From Phascolarctos cinereus (Eukaryota > Chordata > Mammalia > Diprotodontia > Phascolarctidae), in assembly GCF_002099425.1 (NCBI RefSeq), contig NW_018343964.1:7045001-7109000 (forward strand): a stretch of DNA of 64,000 bases, in the 5' to 3' direction. Positions 46,830 through 59,219 of this stretch are shown here, in pieces (position 1 is the first letter of the stretch; every line of letters begins with the position of its first letter). The position numbers were made by a program, and so were the translations under genes. A model generated the notes under the pieces. It had not been told where the DNA came from. It saw only the letters and a program-made list of their open reading frames with translations, and did no database searches.

Positions 46830-47250
46830 CTAGAGCAGAGGTGTCAAACTTACAGCTGGCTGGCCACATGAAGCTCACTTTCTAATTGGGAAAATATCAA
46901 ATTACCATGCATATATAAAATATATGTAGTGTAAATGGAAGGTGAACTCAGAGGGAAGGGACTAGCAGAAGGGGTGAGAAGGGGTGGGGACTGAGAAAGG
47001 TCTCCTGCAGAAGAGAGAATTTTAATTGAGTCTTGAAGGAACCCAGGGAAGCTAGGAGATGGGAAGTGATAAGGCAAAGCATTCTAAGCCTGGGGGTCAG
47101 TTACTAAAAAGGCCTGGCGTTGTATGAATGAGAAACAGCAAATAGGCCAGGAAGGAGGGATCACAGGGTGAATAGAGTAAAGTAAAATGTAAAAAGATTG
47201 GAAAGGCAATAAGGGTCCAAGTTGCAAAAATGCGAGAGGATTTTATCAAA
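46830..47250 (+). repeat. hAT-like end, then L2-type fragment
   Basis: 46848 'cagaggtgtcaaacttacag' and 'ggccacatgaagc' resemble the end of a hAT/Charlie-type element. From about 46940 to 47250 'gaattttaattgagtcttga', 'aaggcaaagcattctaagcc' and 'agattggaaaggcaataagg' belong to the dispersed L2-type family. Confidence 0.5.
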
Positions 47251-47399
47251 GATCTCACACAATACCAACAGCTAAGTTAATATTCACAGACAATCTGAAA
47301 ATAGTGTGATGCCTATCAGATTCTGTTTCCCTCTTCCCTTACCCTGTCATCTTCATTGCAAAAGTGGGATGGGGGCTATACAGAACTGAGGACTGTGTT

Positions 47400-48441
47400 G
47401 TATTTTTCTTTGTTTCTTGGATTGTCATGGCCAAAGAATTCATTACCCAGTGGCAGACCTCTGTTGCAGAGTACAAAGTAGTCAAATTCTACAAATAGTT
47501 CAATTAGACCCTCCAAGTCAAATCAACATGTGCTTTCTGCTTGGCGACTTTAATGTGAAGGTGGGCATAGGGAAGAATGGCGACCAAATAGGTTTCAAAA
47601 TATAGTTCAAGAGTAAAAAATGAGAAAAGCCAAAGGCTTAAACATACAGAAACTTCATATCTATGTATATGATTACTTTCTTGGAGAAAAGAGTCAGCAT
47701 GTACTAGACATGGTAAGCACTAAATGACATTGCAAAAAAATGAAAATTGTTAGGGATCTGTAAGGATGTAGAGGGCCACAGACAGTTCACGAGATCTCAC
47801 TGAAGGACTGAGGCCTCTCTCAGGTCTTGGTCCGTGTGCAAGATTGCCTGGTTTGGTGCTCCATCCTATGTATCTTTAACTTCCCTAGTAACTTATTAGT
47901 CATCAACAGTGTACTTGTGTTTGGAGATAGATATGCGCATGGACTGTGCATGCACTGTCCTTGAGCACAGCATGGGTTATACGTCATTGTAACATGAGAC
48001 AGAGTCCTTATTTTACTATATAAGTGAGTGCTATGCTAAAAATAAATGGAGTTGCTTCCATCCTGCCTCCCGCCTCATCAATGCGTATTCGAGATAGAAG
48101 ATCAAGCTGGTTTTGAGTCTTCAAAGTGAGCCGATCGAGCTGGTCTCGACAGAAAATGATTATATTTTAACAGGCAGGAAATGACTGGTTACTAATGTGC
48201 TATGCATTTATATCTAAATCAGCTATCTAGACTCCCAACTTGTTAAAGCAAAGATCAAAATCAATACCAAACTAGAAGAAAATACAAAAATGAGAAGATA
48301 CCATATGCAATTAAAACTCCAAGCTGACCTTTTTTTAAACATTCTGTTAAGTGGAAATGGGAAATGGATAAAAGAACAAAAATCAGCAAGGACTACTGTG
48401 GTATCCTAAGAAAACTTACCATATGCAAATCAATACCCATT

Positions 48442-48445
<4 letters not shown>
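47400..48445 (+). mobile_element. BovB/RTE LINE fragment (endonuclease region), split by an LTR
   Basis: 47417-47600 reads QLDPPSQINMCFLLGDFNVK and VGIGKNGDQIGFKI, the endonuclease GDFN block of BovB/RTE. It continues to about 47747 and, after the LTR, from 48152 (diverged). The segment ends near a (GA)n microsatellite. 5' and 3' truncated and full of stops. Confidence 0.75.
47748..48151 (+). mobile_element. Solo LTR, class II (ERVK/betaretrovirus-like)
   Basis: 404 bp, beginning TGTTAGGG and ending TCTCGACA (TG...CA ends). A perfect 6-bp target duplication, gaaaat, flanks it at 47742-47747 and 48152-48157, the usual size for class II elements. TATATAA near 48017 and AATAAA at 48041-48046 set U3, R and U5 on the + strand. 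No internal genes remain, so it is a recombined solo LTR. The intact ends suggest a young insertion. Confidence 0.85.

Positions 48446-48446
<1 letters not shown>

Positions 48447-48519
<73 letters not shown>
48447..48519. repeat. (GA)n microsatellite
   Basis: About 36 pure GA units. The RE-repeat open frame across it is an artefact. Confidence 0.95.
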
Positions 48520-48521
<2 letters not shown>

Positions 48522-48619
48522 AAAAGAGCCTAGAGACTGCCTCAGCCAGAAAAATTTGATCTTCAGTTACCTTTCAAGTCTAGAGCTATCAGCTCTACAT
48601 ACATTCCTACAGATTCAGA

Positions 48620-49225
48620 TCTGTTTGACTGAATGAGTGGATCCAAAAAATAATCATGGCTTGGTATCAGCTAGGGAGGAGATATCCATTGTGGTTCCCT
48701 AAAGATCTATGCTTGCCCTTGTGCTGTTTAACACTTTTATCAATGACTCGGATAAAGGAATAGATGGTGTGCTTGTCAAATTTGCAGATGACAAAAAGCT
48801 GACAGAACTAACACACTGGATGAGAACATCAGGCTACAAGGTCTTGATGAGCTTGCATATGGCTAAATCTAATGAGATGAAACATAATAAGGATAAACAC
48901 AAAGTCTTAAACTTTGGTTCAAATAATTAACAAGATAAAAGTGATATATAATGAAGTACCTGAAAAAACACCTGTAAGTTTTATTGGACCGCATGCCTAA
49001 CATAAATCAACAGTGTGACATGGCAAACAAGAAAAGCTAATGCAAATTCAGGATACATTAAGAAAGGTATGGTTTCCAGTGCCAGAGAAAAAAATGAGAG
49101 TTCCTGGTTAGAGTACTGTATTATATTCAGTTCTAATATATTTAAGGAAACCATTATTAATAGATAGAGAAGATATAGAAGAAGGCAACCAGGATGGTAA
49201 GGATTTCAAGTTCATGCCATATGAT
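48620..49225 (+). mobile_element. L3/CR1 LINE fragment (reverse transcriptase end)
   Basis: 48709-48930 reads VLFNTFINDSDKGIDGVLVK then FADDKKL (catalytic FADD at 48781-48792) and later LNFGSNN. The 3' part to about 49225 has 'gaaggcaaccaggatggtaa' and 'catgccatatgataaggag'. Ancient, broken. Confidence 0.8.
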
Positions 49226-49227
49226 AA

Positions 49228-49420
49228 GGAGACAGAATAATACAATGGAAAGAGGACTGACTGTAGACAGAGGTTTGAGTCCCACCTCCGACTCTTACTA
49301 TCTGTGTCGACCTTGGACAAGTCAAAGGCAGTTAACCTTCCTGGGTCTGTTTCCTCATCTGTAAAAGGATAAGGTTTTCTAGATAGACTGTGAGACCCCT
49401 TCCAGCTCTACATCTAGAGC
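49228..49420 (+). repeat. MIR (CORE-SINE)
   Basis: 'caatggaaagaggactgact', 'ctgtttcctcatctgtaaaa', 'ccccttccagctctacatct'. Confidence 0.75.
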
Positions 49421-49429
49421 ACATGATAC

Positions 49430-50570
49430 AAAGAGGTAAATTTGCAGTTTATTCGCCCAAAACTACAACACACCCCATCAGTAGGTGATGGACATCTGTC
49501 AATTTCACCAATGATATACCTATATTCTGTCCCCTGGAGCCAACAAGAGTAACAGCTTCTTACAAAGCATGTATGTCGAGAGGACATGTGGACAGAAGAT
49601 AGGTATTAAAACAAAAAGAGAATGCTTAAATTATTGCAAAGAAAAGAATACATCTTAGCAGTTATTTACTCAAGACCAAAAGAAACAGAACCTTCTTTAT
49701 CAGATAAGATTATACTTTAAATATTAGACTTTTAAACCTTTCCAGAAGTATGTGCTACATAGCCAAATTTTGGAGATACATTCTAAAACAAGGGAATTTC
49801 AGACTCTTTATTACATAGTAAAGAAGCCACGATTTTATATTCCTCCCATAAGGATACAAACATACTCTTCTATCAGTCCTTCAAGGATAGAATTTTAGTA
49901 AGCTACAGTCAAATAATTCCATGTTGCAAATTCATTTCTAAATTCTTTACTTGGTAAATGTTGTAACTGAATAGAATTCTGCCAAATTGAAATCATGCTA
50001 CAATTCCATCTATTTTCCTATAACAATAAGACTATCTAAATAGCTGAAATAAAAATCAGAGATCATGAAACATCTCAAAATTAATTGTTAACAAGCATAT
50101 CCCCATTTGGTATCCACAAATTTACAGAATAGAAATCTTCCCATTCTCTTCTGATCTCAATGAGATCCAAAACTTCCTCTTTCCTTTTCTTCCTGTGGAC
50201 TTTGATTAAAGCCCTATCAATTTATTCAGTCCTTTAGTTACACTCTGTACTTTCTCAATCCAACACATTCTTCTATTTCCCAATCATATCTCAAAATCTA
50301 TTCTCAGAACTTTTTTCCTTTTCCCTGAATGTCTCCTTTGCAAATTAGCAACAAAAGATTCCCCTACTTCAAAAACCCACTAGGATTTTCAAACTATATT
50401 TTCATGAATAATTAATTCAGGGTAAATTTATTTCCTTTCAGTTAATTTCTGCAAAGAGGAAATCTTCCTTTTATCTCATTGTTTCCCTCTCTTTCAATCT
50501 GGTCAGAATGAGGAGCACAGGGATGAGAAAAAATCCTTAGTCTTTTTCCTGTAGGTACTAGAAACTTTGG
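49430..50570. other. Intergenic, unrecognised
   Basis: AT-rich, without a repeat or gene that I can name. Confidence 0.4.
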
Positions 50571-50574
50571 AATC

Positions 50575-50878
50575 AATTACAAGATATGGGAGACACTGAC
50601 ACAGGACCGCCTAACATGGCATGCCTTCATCAAAGAAGGTCCTGTACTCTAAGTGAAAAGCAGAACTGCAGTAGCTCAAAAGAAAAATGAGATGTGCAAA
50701 TTTAGAGGCATCTCCACTCCAAATGTTCATAGGACTACTTCTGTCCAACTTGTGGTAGAGCCTTCCAAGCTCGTATTGGTGTGATCAGCCACAGTCAGAC
50801 ACAGGGTACCTTGACCCCAACATAGTGATGTCACTTTGGTCCTCTTCAAGAATGAAGGACAACAACCACTAGAAACTT
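50575..50878 (+). mobile_element. Non-LTR LINE 3' end encoding a C-terminal zinc finger
   Basis: 50583-50640 reads like the 'DRLTWHAFIKEG' block and 50737-50795 reads CPTCGRAFQARIGVISHSQT, a C2H2-type finger found at the C-terminus of some vertebrate LINE proteins. It ends 'gaatgaaggacaacaac'. Its last ~35 bp resemble the tail of the composite repeats at 4355, 31852 and 61899. Exact LINE family not resolved. Confidence 0.65.
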
Positions 50879-50879
50879 A

Positions 50880-51460
50880 TCTCCCACCAAAAAGTTTAAC
50901 AAAAGGAATTCCTATTTTGCAAGAAGGTGAGGTCAGCATTGGAATTGCAGTAACCAAAGACAATCAGACATAATTTGGCTATGATGCTTCAGCAATTAAC
51001 TTAAATGTACAATAAGATTTTCATATCCTCCTGGGTCAAGAATATTGTATTTCTAGCCCTGCACATTTTTCTTTTTCTCAGAGTTTAACCAGATTTGAGC
51101 TCCCATAACAGGTGTAGATTCAACCAGGAATAAGTTAACTTCCAAATCCTCAAGCAATTGCCACAAACCAGAACTATCAGATCATTGACCACTCAAGGCA
51201 GAGTTGATAATTTGTGTTAGATTTTGGACTTTGTATTCACATAGTTGATGTAGGTTTTGAATTAGCTTTTGCCATAAAATAAAGGTAATATAGAATGCAC
51301 AGTGTTGATGGAATTGTATTATAAATGAAGTGTAACCTAATGTTTTGAACTCTATATTGGGCTAACTTTGAATTGTTCAATAAGAAGTGCACAGATATAG
51401 AAATCTAAAAGTCATTTGTAGTCAATTAGTTTTGAATAACACCTCTCCACTGTCATGTCA
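50880..51460. other. Intergenic, unrecognised
   Basis: No repeat or gene assigned. Confidence 0.4.
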
Positions 51461-51469
51461 AAAAAAAGC

Positions 51470-51830
51470 GTATAATAAACGCTTGTTGACTAACTGACCG
51501 CAAGGTTTGCAAAACGCTTCATCTCTGATCCTCACAATAATCCTATGAAGCAGGTACTATTAGTATCCCCCCAGTTTGCAGAAACTGAACTTCAGAAAGT
51601 TTAGGTAATTTGCCAGGGCCATGCCAAGATCATAGATCTAGCAATAAAAGTTACCTCATGGGAAATCTATGCCAACCATTTCATTTTATAGATGAGGAGA
51701 CTGAAGTCCAAAGAGATTAAGAGATTTATCCAAACTCACACAGGAAGTAAGGGCCAGAGGCAAAATGTGAACCCTGATTCTCTGAATCCAGAGACAGCTC
51801 CAGGTTCTTTCTAGAAAGTACTTTGTAAAC
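51470..51830 (-). repeat. MIR/CORE-SINE pieces
   Basis: 51495-51600 (aaggtttgcaaaacgcttca, tcctcacaataatcctatga) and 51630-51800 (tagatgaggagactgaagtc, cacacaggaagtaagggcca). Confidence 0.65.
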
Positions 51831-51839
51831 CTTAAAATG

Positions 51840-52470
51840 CAATGTAAATATTAATCATTTGCACTGGGTATTTGGATTTGATTTGTACATCATCTCCCTC
51901 CTCCTAAAAGTATATAAAAATTTTAAAAGTACAGGGGATTTATATTTATTCTCTTTGAAAAGAATTTCTATCAACTCTTGAGAGCACTTGTAACAGCTAT
52001 AGGCTTAGGAAAATCTGTCCAGAGAAACCCTGAAGTTCTCCTGGATGACCTCTGGGAGCCATTTCAGGTAACTGACAATGTGCGTGCCAAGGCTTGATCT
52101 GCAGGGCAGTAATATCTGCCTGGACAATATCTTTTACTCTCTGGGAGGTAGAGATGTGAATCTGAATGCAAGTGTAACTGCATTTGCCCAATGGGGATTT
52201 TCTACAGGAAATCTTTTAAAATCTGGGCTATTGAAGGAAATTTTACTAGCAACTGAAATACAACCATAAGAAACGTACAGTTCTGGAAATGTTGGGGGAT
52301 GTCAGTGTACCTGTATAACTACTTCTAATTTCCATGCCTAAGGAGCCATCACATTTTTAGTAATGATACAGGGCAGTGATCTACAAAATTAGTGTTAGGT
52401 TTAGTCTATGGAAGAACATGACTCAGGGTGGAATTCTTTTTGGACGTGTTCTGAATGTATAACTATGCTT
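51840..52470. other. Intergenic, unrecognised
   Basis: No repeat or gene assigned. Confidence 0.4.
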
Positions 52471-52474
52471 CCTC

Positions 52475-53475
52475 TTTTAAATTTTTTTTAATAATTTATT
52501 TTTCGTTTTCAACAATCACTTCCATAAGCTTTTGAATTTTTAATTTTCTCCCCCTCCTTCCCACCTTCCTCCCCAAGATGGCATGCAATCTGCTATAGGT
52601 TCTACATATACATTCCTATTACACATATTTTCGCACTAGTCATGTTGTAAAGAATTATAACCAATAGGAGGAACCACAAGAAAGAAGAAACAAAACAAAA
52701 CAGAAGGGGGAAAAAAGTGCAAATAGTGTGCTTTGATCTGCATTCAAACTCCATAGTTCTTTCTTTGGATGTGGATAGCATTTTCCATCATGAGACTTTT
52801 GAAAAGGTCTTAAATCCTTGCATTGCTGAGAAGAGCTAAGTCTAATAAAGTTAGTCATTACACAATGTGGCTGTTACTGTGCACAAGGTTCAGCATTAGT
52901 CCATACAAGTCTTTCCAGGTTTTTCTGAAGTCTGCCTGCTCATCATTTCTTATAGCACGATAGTATTGCATTACATTCAAATACCACAACTTGTTCAGTC
53001 ATTCCCCAATTGATGAGCATCCCTTCAATTTCCAATTCTTTGCCACCACAGAAAGAGCTGCTATAAATATTTTTGTACATGTGGGTCCTTTTCCCATATG
53101 TATGATCTCTTTGGGGTACAGACCTAGAAGTGGTATTGCTGGGTCAAAGGGTATTCACATTTTTGTTGCCCTTTGGACATAGTTCCAAATTGCTCTCCAG
53201 AACGGCTGGTTCAGTTTACAACTCCACCAACAATGCATTTGTGTTCCAATTTTCCCACATCTCCAACATTTATCATTTTCCTGTTTTGTCATGTTGGCCA
53301 ATCTGATGTGATATGTGATGTGTTACCTCAGAGTTGTTTTGATTTGCATTTCTCTAATCAATAGTAATTTAGAGCATTTTTTTCACATGACTATAGATAC
53401 TTTTGATTTCTTAATCTGAAAACCACCTATTTATGTCCTTTGACCATTTATCAATTGGGAAATGACTTACATCTT
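52475..53475 (-). mobile_element. L1 LINE 3' end, 5' truncated
   Basis: Same 3' UTR start as the full-length copy ('aatttatttttcgttttcaa'), then 'gttctgctcatttcactctg'-type region, 'tttgccaccacagaaagagc' and 'accatttatcaattgggaaa' where it stops. About 1 kb, no intact frame. Confidence 0.92.
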
Positions 53476-53479
53476 GATC

Positions 53480-54110
53480 TTTCAGGAGGTACTACCTAGC
53501 CAATGAACAGACACATAGGCTGAGCTGATAAACAAATGCCAAAACATCTACATGGGCTGATGGGCCAGGAGAGAGGCAGGCCACAGGTCAGCAAACAGGG
53601 CCACTTGTAGGCCAAATACTTATAGTGCTCTCCCCATGTTGGGCCATAGAAGGATGATGAGGGACAGAAGAGCAACAAAAATAGCTGGAGGTCTTTCCAT
53701 GTCACTGAGTCATCTCTGCTGTGCTGGCCTTGGTCACCCATAAGAAAGCAAAAACAAGGATGGAGGCTCTCGAGTTAGCTTCCTATGATTAAGCAAGTGA
53801 ACTTATAATCACAGTTCAGAGCTCTGGGGCCTAATACACAGAACTTATAATCACTACCCTAAAGAATCACATCAAACTGATTAATACCGATTGGAATAAA
53901 ATAGGAGTACAAATAATCATCTATCACAATGGAAATTCAGCTTTTTGTCATACCCATTAGGATGAACAACTGGAAAGTAGAAGCTAGGAACAGCGAGGCA
54001 AAGGAACATCTCTGTAGGACCCCTTTTATTCCAAGCTACTGCTCAGAGACCATTGCACTTCAAGTAGTAACTGTTCTGGTTGTATCCTTTCCTCACCATT
54101 CTGTGCTCTC
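53480..54110. other. Intergenic, unrecognised
   Basis: No repeat or gene assigned; a few short open frames have no recognisable content. Confidence 0.4.
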
Positions 54111-54116
54111 TCCCTG

Positions 54117-54312
54117 TGGGAAAAGGACCCACATGTACAAAAATATTTATGGCAGCTCTTTCTGTGGTGGCAAAGAATTGGAAATTGAAGGGATGCACAT
54201 CAATTGGGAAATGACTGAACAAGTTGTGGTATTTGAATGTAATGTAATACTATCGTGCTATAAGAAATGATGAGCAGACAGACTTCAGAAAAACCTAGAA
54301 AGACTTGTATGG
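54117..54312 (+). mobile_element. L1 LINE fragment
   Basis: 'aaaggacccacatgtacaaa', 'gcaaagaattggaaattgaa', 'ctgaacaagttgtggtattt', 'gctataagaaatgatgagca'; internal 3' piece, truncated at both sides. Confidence 0.85.
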
Positions 54313-54440
54313 AAAGAAAAACCTGGAAAGACTTAAGGTCTTTGCTGTTTGAATAAAAAGATGTCAAATAAAGGTCTTTGGCTTCTAGTATAATTTGGTC
54401 GTCTCGACTTTTGCAAAAGGCTTCCAAGTCCTAAAAACTA
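54313..54440 (+). other. Possible LTR fragment (R-U5-like)
   Basis: Two closely spaced AATAAA-type signals (54344 and 54367) are followed by 'ggtctttggcttctag', like an LTR R-U5 part; no LTR ends were found. Weak. Confidence 0.25.
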
Positions 54441-54449
54441 CTGCAAAGG

Positions 54450-57180
54450 ACCATGGCAGTTTCCTGGTTTAGCAGAAACCAATCAGTATGTGGGAAGCTA
54501 CTAGGGAAATCCTAAGCGCATTTCCCATCCAGCTGGGGTGATTTCTAGTTTACAAATACAGCAATCAAAACAAGTCTCTAAAATGTCAGAGGACCAAGCC
54601 AGATTACCCTTTTCTTCCCTTCTGCTTGTGAGCCTTTAAAGCTCCATATCCACAGGAGAGATTGTTAAGAGGATTTATAATGATAAAAGTTTTTTTGCAA
54701 ATATCAGACCCCAGAAACATCTTCAGGTCTCAATAGCTCTTTAAATTCTACTAAGTGACAAGTGCTTTTAACTTCTCAGGACAGAGGCTTTGCAGAAGTC
54801 TTGACAGCTTTAGCAAAACCAATCATTTCCTCTTGCTCTTCTAACATCTTCCCAAATACAAGACCATCTTGATAAACCATTTACCCAACTCTTCTCAAGC
54901 AAACTCTAGTTGACTCAGGGGTGAGAGTAGGGAGTTGGGGTTTGGGAGGGAAAGGGTCCTTGAACTTGCTTGCAAGAAATAGAACAATGGAGAGGAGATA
55001 TGCTTAGGCCACTAAGGCAATTTTCTTCTCAAGTGAATGACTCAATTCCTTACATTCTTTTCCTCTAACATCAGCATTAGTAGTTCATTCTTTGCTCAAG
55101 GAACCCTATGAATGGGCCAGATTCCTTTTTAATATCTTCTTTTTAGGGAGTTTAAGAACAATCTTTAAAGAAAGAAAAAAATCTTTATGATTCATTCAAG
55201 TCCTCAACCAGACATCCTGAGGAAATGGAAAATAACCATCTCATCCCTCCCCCCAATCTTCCTCTGACTTTCCCTTCTATGTCTCTGTTTCTGTCTCTGT
55301 CACTCCATCTCTGTCTCTTCTCTCTCTGTCTCTGTCTCTCTGCCTCTATCTTTCTTTGTTTCTCTTTTTCTTCCTCTACCCCTATCTCTTTGTCTCTACT
55401 TTCATGAGTCTTGGGTGAGAGGTAGAATAAGGCAAATAGGACCAACTCACCATACGAAAACCAGGAATAGAAAACAGAAACTACAGTGGTTCAAGAGAAA
55501 CTATTACTCTTTCTTTACAGAGCATAGCAGAAGACAGTGAGAGTTGTAACTGTTATTCTGATAAATGCTTTTTCCTATGGATTCAAGGAGAGAGTGTATT
55601 TTTTTTTAACTTTGATCTATCAAAAATTTATGAAGGAGACAGAGAGAAAGAAGATGAAGAAAAACTTCTTTATTCTTAGAACTCATATTTTATGGAGAAA
55701 CAGTATAAGGAGAATTTTATGAAGACAGAGTCTGGAAAGACTATTAAGAGTGATGGCTTAAGAGAAGCCCAGGAGTTTTGTTGTGGCTGGAGAGAGGCTG
55801 GATAGTGAGGCTTTCTTTCTTGATAGGCCTATTTTAATCTTTTTCTTGCAAGAAGGATGGCAAGTATTCCTATGAAGAGGCTTTGCTTATTCTGAATGAA
55901 CAAAATAGTATAGGAGTATATTCTCAAAAGGAAAGAGAAGTTATTTGTCATTTCATTTTGGGGGCCTGAAGTGACTGTCCATGATTACAGCTAAAACTTT
56001 ATAAATACTTACGCTTTTATTTTTTATTGATTTGATTATTAATAGATTATATATTCAGTCACTTTTGTTTAATTCTAGGAGATTGACAGAATTAACACAT
56101 GGAGAGATTAGTCACTACTATTGGGAAAGGAGGTATTCTGTTTCATTAAATAAATAATGTTTGATGAACTAGTGGGGACTTTGAGCCTAGCTGATTGAGA
56201 GAGATGTTGAAGTTTTATTTATTAATGAGGAAATACATAAACATATCCCTGGATTACCATTGAATTCCATGTAGTTACAGTTTGTGATAAAACAATAAGA
56301 TTAAATAAGAGTTCTTGTTTAATCCAACAAGTAGTAAGCTGACAGGTAACCTACAAGTGAGATTGGAAGACTCTCAAAAGCCTTACTACAGAACTATTCT
56401 TACATCCACCTAAAAAGACCCTTTGTATGTGGGTGCAAGGCTGTGGGAAATAAGTTTACAAAAATTTTTTTCTAAGAACAGAGGCCTGCGGTATACTTTT
56501 GAGCTGAAAACAATCGGGCAGGAACTGAGACTTAGTCTGAGTACACCAGTTATGGAAGGGAATAGATGTTATCTTTTGAAAAGTATCAGAACTGTGAGAA
56601 CCAGCAAAAGGAAGCCATTAATGGATAACTGTGCTAGCAGCTGAGCTACCAGGGCTAGAGCTGGAAGCCAATGAGCCAGGTCTATGCGATGTGTGACCAT
56701 CAGCCTGGGGGAGCTAAAAATTGCTATAGGAGGTGAGGGAAGCAGAAGGAGATGGAGAAGGATAAACTCTGGTCTCACTGCCCACCTTGATAGGGTCACA
56801 CCCAGGGTAACTTTAAGTCATAAGGATTAGACAGGTCTCTGGAGGGATGGCTGTCCTCCTTGGGTTGGGAAACAGGTGCTTGGATATGAGTTCTTTCTCT
56901 ACCCATTAATTTGTGAATAAAACTATATTATTTTGAGCCTTGTGGGACTGGGTGCTTATAAAGGGGAGCAATATTTAGCTTTGCAGGAACACCATACAAT
57001 GGTATTCCCAGGTCTCACACAGATGGAGCCAGAGAAGTAGAGGTTTCCAGAGTGCATGCCTACACTCTTTGCATCCAAAAACGAGCCTCTGAACAAGATT
57101 TATAGTTCATTAAGGCAAGTGAAGAAGTCAAGGATTTATCAATTATTGTTGGGGTTTTTGAGGGGGAGAGAAGAAAAGGG
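54450..57180. other. Intergenic, mostly unrecognised
   Basis: Includes a CT/TCTG-rich low-complexity stretch at 55270-55400 and an LTR-like tail around 56900-57000 (ttaatttgtgaataaaacta, then ggtctcacac). No gene was recognised; the open frame at 56423-56644 has no known domain. Confidence 0.4.
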
Positions 57181-57184
57181 AAGG

Positions 57185-57185
<1 letters not shown>

Positions 57186-57234
<49 letters not shown>
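57186..57234. repeat. (GA)n microsatellite
   Basis: About 24 pure GA units on an A/G-rich background. Confidence 0.93.
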
Positions 57235-57239
<5 letters not shown>

Positions 57240-57594
57240 CTTTAATAGATTAGCAGATTCCTGGATAATTCAAGTTCCCTAATAGCTACTATATCGTGCC
57301 TCCATGTCAGATTTGTCACATTTACAGAGGTCACACCCTTGATTTTCTACTTCTGACTGGCTGGTCTAAAGAATACTCCCCCCACAGTAACATCTATTTT
57401 TCCCTCCTTTGATTTTTGCCCAAATGTTCTCCACTGAAAACTTTTTTATCCTCTGTCTTTTTGAATAGAAGAAAGGAACTAACATAAGGTAGCATCATTC
57501 ATTTTGTGCCATTTCTGCCTTGTAACTCTAACTCAAGGTTGCTTTCACTAAAGCAAAGATGGCTTGTAGAAAACTCTGGACTACTCAGTCAGTC

Positions 57595-57764
57595 AGTTGG
57601 CCAGTCAACAAGCATTTATTAAAGTCCTGCTATGTTCCAGGTACTATGCTAAAATCTGGGAACACAAGGAAAGATAAATGATAGCTCCTACTCTCAAGGA
57701 GCTCACAGTCAAACAGGGAGATAGTATGTAAACAACTTTGTATAAATAAGATACACATACATAT

Positions 57765-57848
<84 letters not shown>

Positions 57849-57905
57849 ATTCTGGAGATAATCAACAGAGGCAAGGCAATATCATTAATGCTTTGAGAGC
57901 CAAGA
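57595..57905 (+). repeat. L2-type fragment containing a (TA)n microsatellite
   Basis: 57600-57730 (caagcatttattaaagtcct, tactctcaaggagctcacag) resumes at about 57852 (gagataatcaacagaggcaa). Between them 57768-57845 is a pure (TA)39-type run. The IY-repeat open frame across it is an artefact. Confidence 0.75.
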
Positions 57906-57919
57906 AGGCCCACGTTTTG

Positions 57920-58045
57920 TTGTTCATTAGCTGTCTGACTTTGACTATGTTACTAAGAACTAGACAGGCTGTTCCTTCATCTGTAAAAAGCACAGTTTGG
58001 ACCAGATGATTTCAAGGTAACTGCTAGCTCTAAAAATTGATGATA
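57920..58045 (+). repeat. MIR fragment
   Basis: 'tccttcatctgtaaaaagca', 'ggaccagatgatttcaaggt', 'aactgctagctctaaa'. Confidence 0.6.
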
Positions 58046-58649
58046 CAAAGGCATTTTAATAAAATGAACTTCATATAAAGTAGCTTATTGTATTGGACAT
58101 ATAAGACCAGAATTCTTCAGACTTTCCAGTTAGTCTGCTGTGTAAATTTGGTTTTATAACATTAATTTTTATAAGATTAGAAATGGGACAATAATTTCCC
58201 CCAAAAATATATTGCATTTTTAAGCACTACCAATAACAAAAACGTGCCTCCAGTTTTGCACAATTTTTAAATGGAAGAGTTGTACTGGGTAATATCTAAG
58301 GCCCTTTCTAGTGATAATATTCTAGGAGTTTATTATTTGATGAATGAGATGAACTCTTTCATAACTATTTTCAGTCATGGGTCACATTTCACCAAGTGGT
58401 AATGATGCCTGTGAGGTCAAATTGTCCACACTTTGCATTTGCATATAGATATCTAAGTTCTAGAATTTGTTATTGTCTCTCCCCTTACATATTGTCTGCT
58501 ATGATTATTGCTCCTCTCCACATACATTTTTCTTACACTGATGTATCTGCTTCTCTCTGCAGCACCTGGATGTTGTTTTTGGCCTGTGCTTCAAGATAAG
58601 GGACAGCAGCTGAACCTCTGATTTCACTGGTGCAGGGAACTCCTACGGG

Positions 58650-58840
58650 AGGAAACTCTCTGCCAATGCAGGTAGGCACCTTCTCTGCAATTTGGAATGT
58701 TATAAAGATTCCCAGAGCACTTGCTCTGATGACTTGCTCAGGGTCACACAGCCAAGGACCCAAGACCCAAATCTTCCTGGGTTTCTAGGTTAGTGGCTGA
58801 CCCTCTATCCATTATGCCTGTCACTGCTGCCTCTCACCAA
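58650..58840 (-). repeat. MIR/CORE-SINE
   Basis: 'gatgacttgctcagggtcac', 'acagccaaggacccaag', 'ccctctatccattatgcctg'. Confidence 0.6.
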
Positions 58841-59219
58841 AGATATACAAAGCAAAGAAGAATCCCTTGGCCTTTTGAACAAAGACCATCAATGCAACAC
58901 CAAGCAACCAATTAATTCAGTAGGAAAATCAGTCCCAACACTTGTTTAGTCACAATTGTTTGGAGAGGCATTATAGTGAATAACTGTTGAACTTGGAGTC
59001 AAAATGACCTGAATTCAAAATCTTACTCTGTAAGAATTATTAATTACATATACCTCCTCTAGATAGAAAGGTGGGGCCTGCAGATGGAAAATGTGGTATT
59101 ATGTCTGTCAGATATAGAGACTATCAGTTGATTTTGCTTAAACATTTTTCTTCTTTACAAGGGATGGCTTAATTAGAAAGGACTGGAAAAGAAAAGAGTG
59201 GCTAAGAAGACCATGGACA

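Noticed and set aside
48364-48636. Arg-Glu repeat protein
   Set aside because: Produced by translating a (GA)n microsatellite.
53929-54270. 113-residue + strand open frame as a possible gene
   Set aside because: Its second half is an L1 fragment and the first half has no recognisable domain or splice context.
57644-57913. Ile-Tyr repeat protein
   Set aside because: Produced by translating a (TA)n microsatellite.
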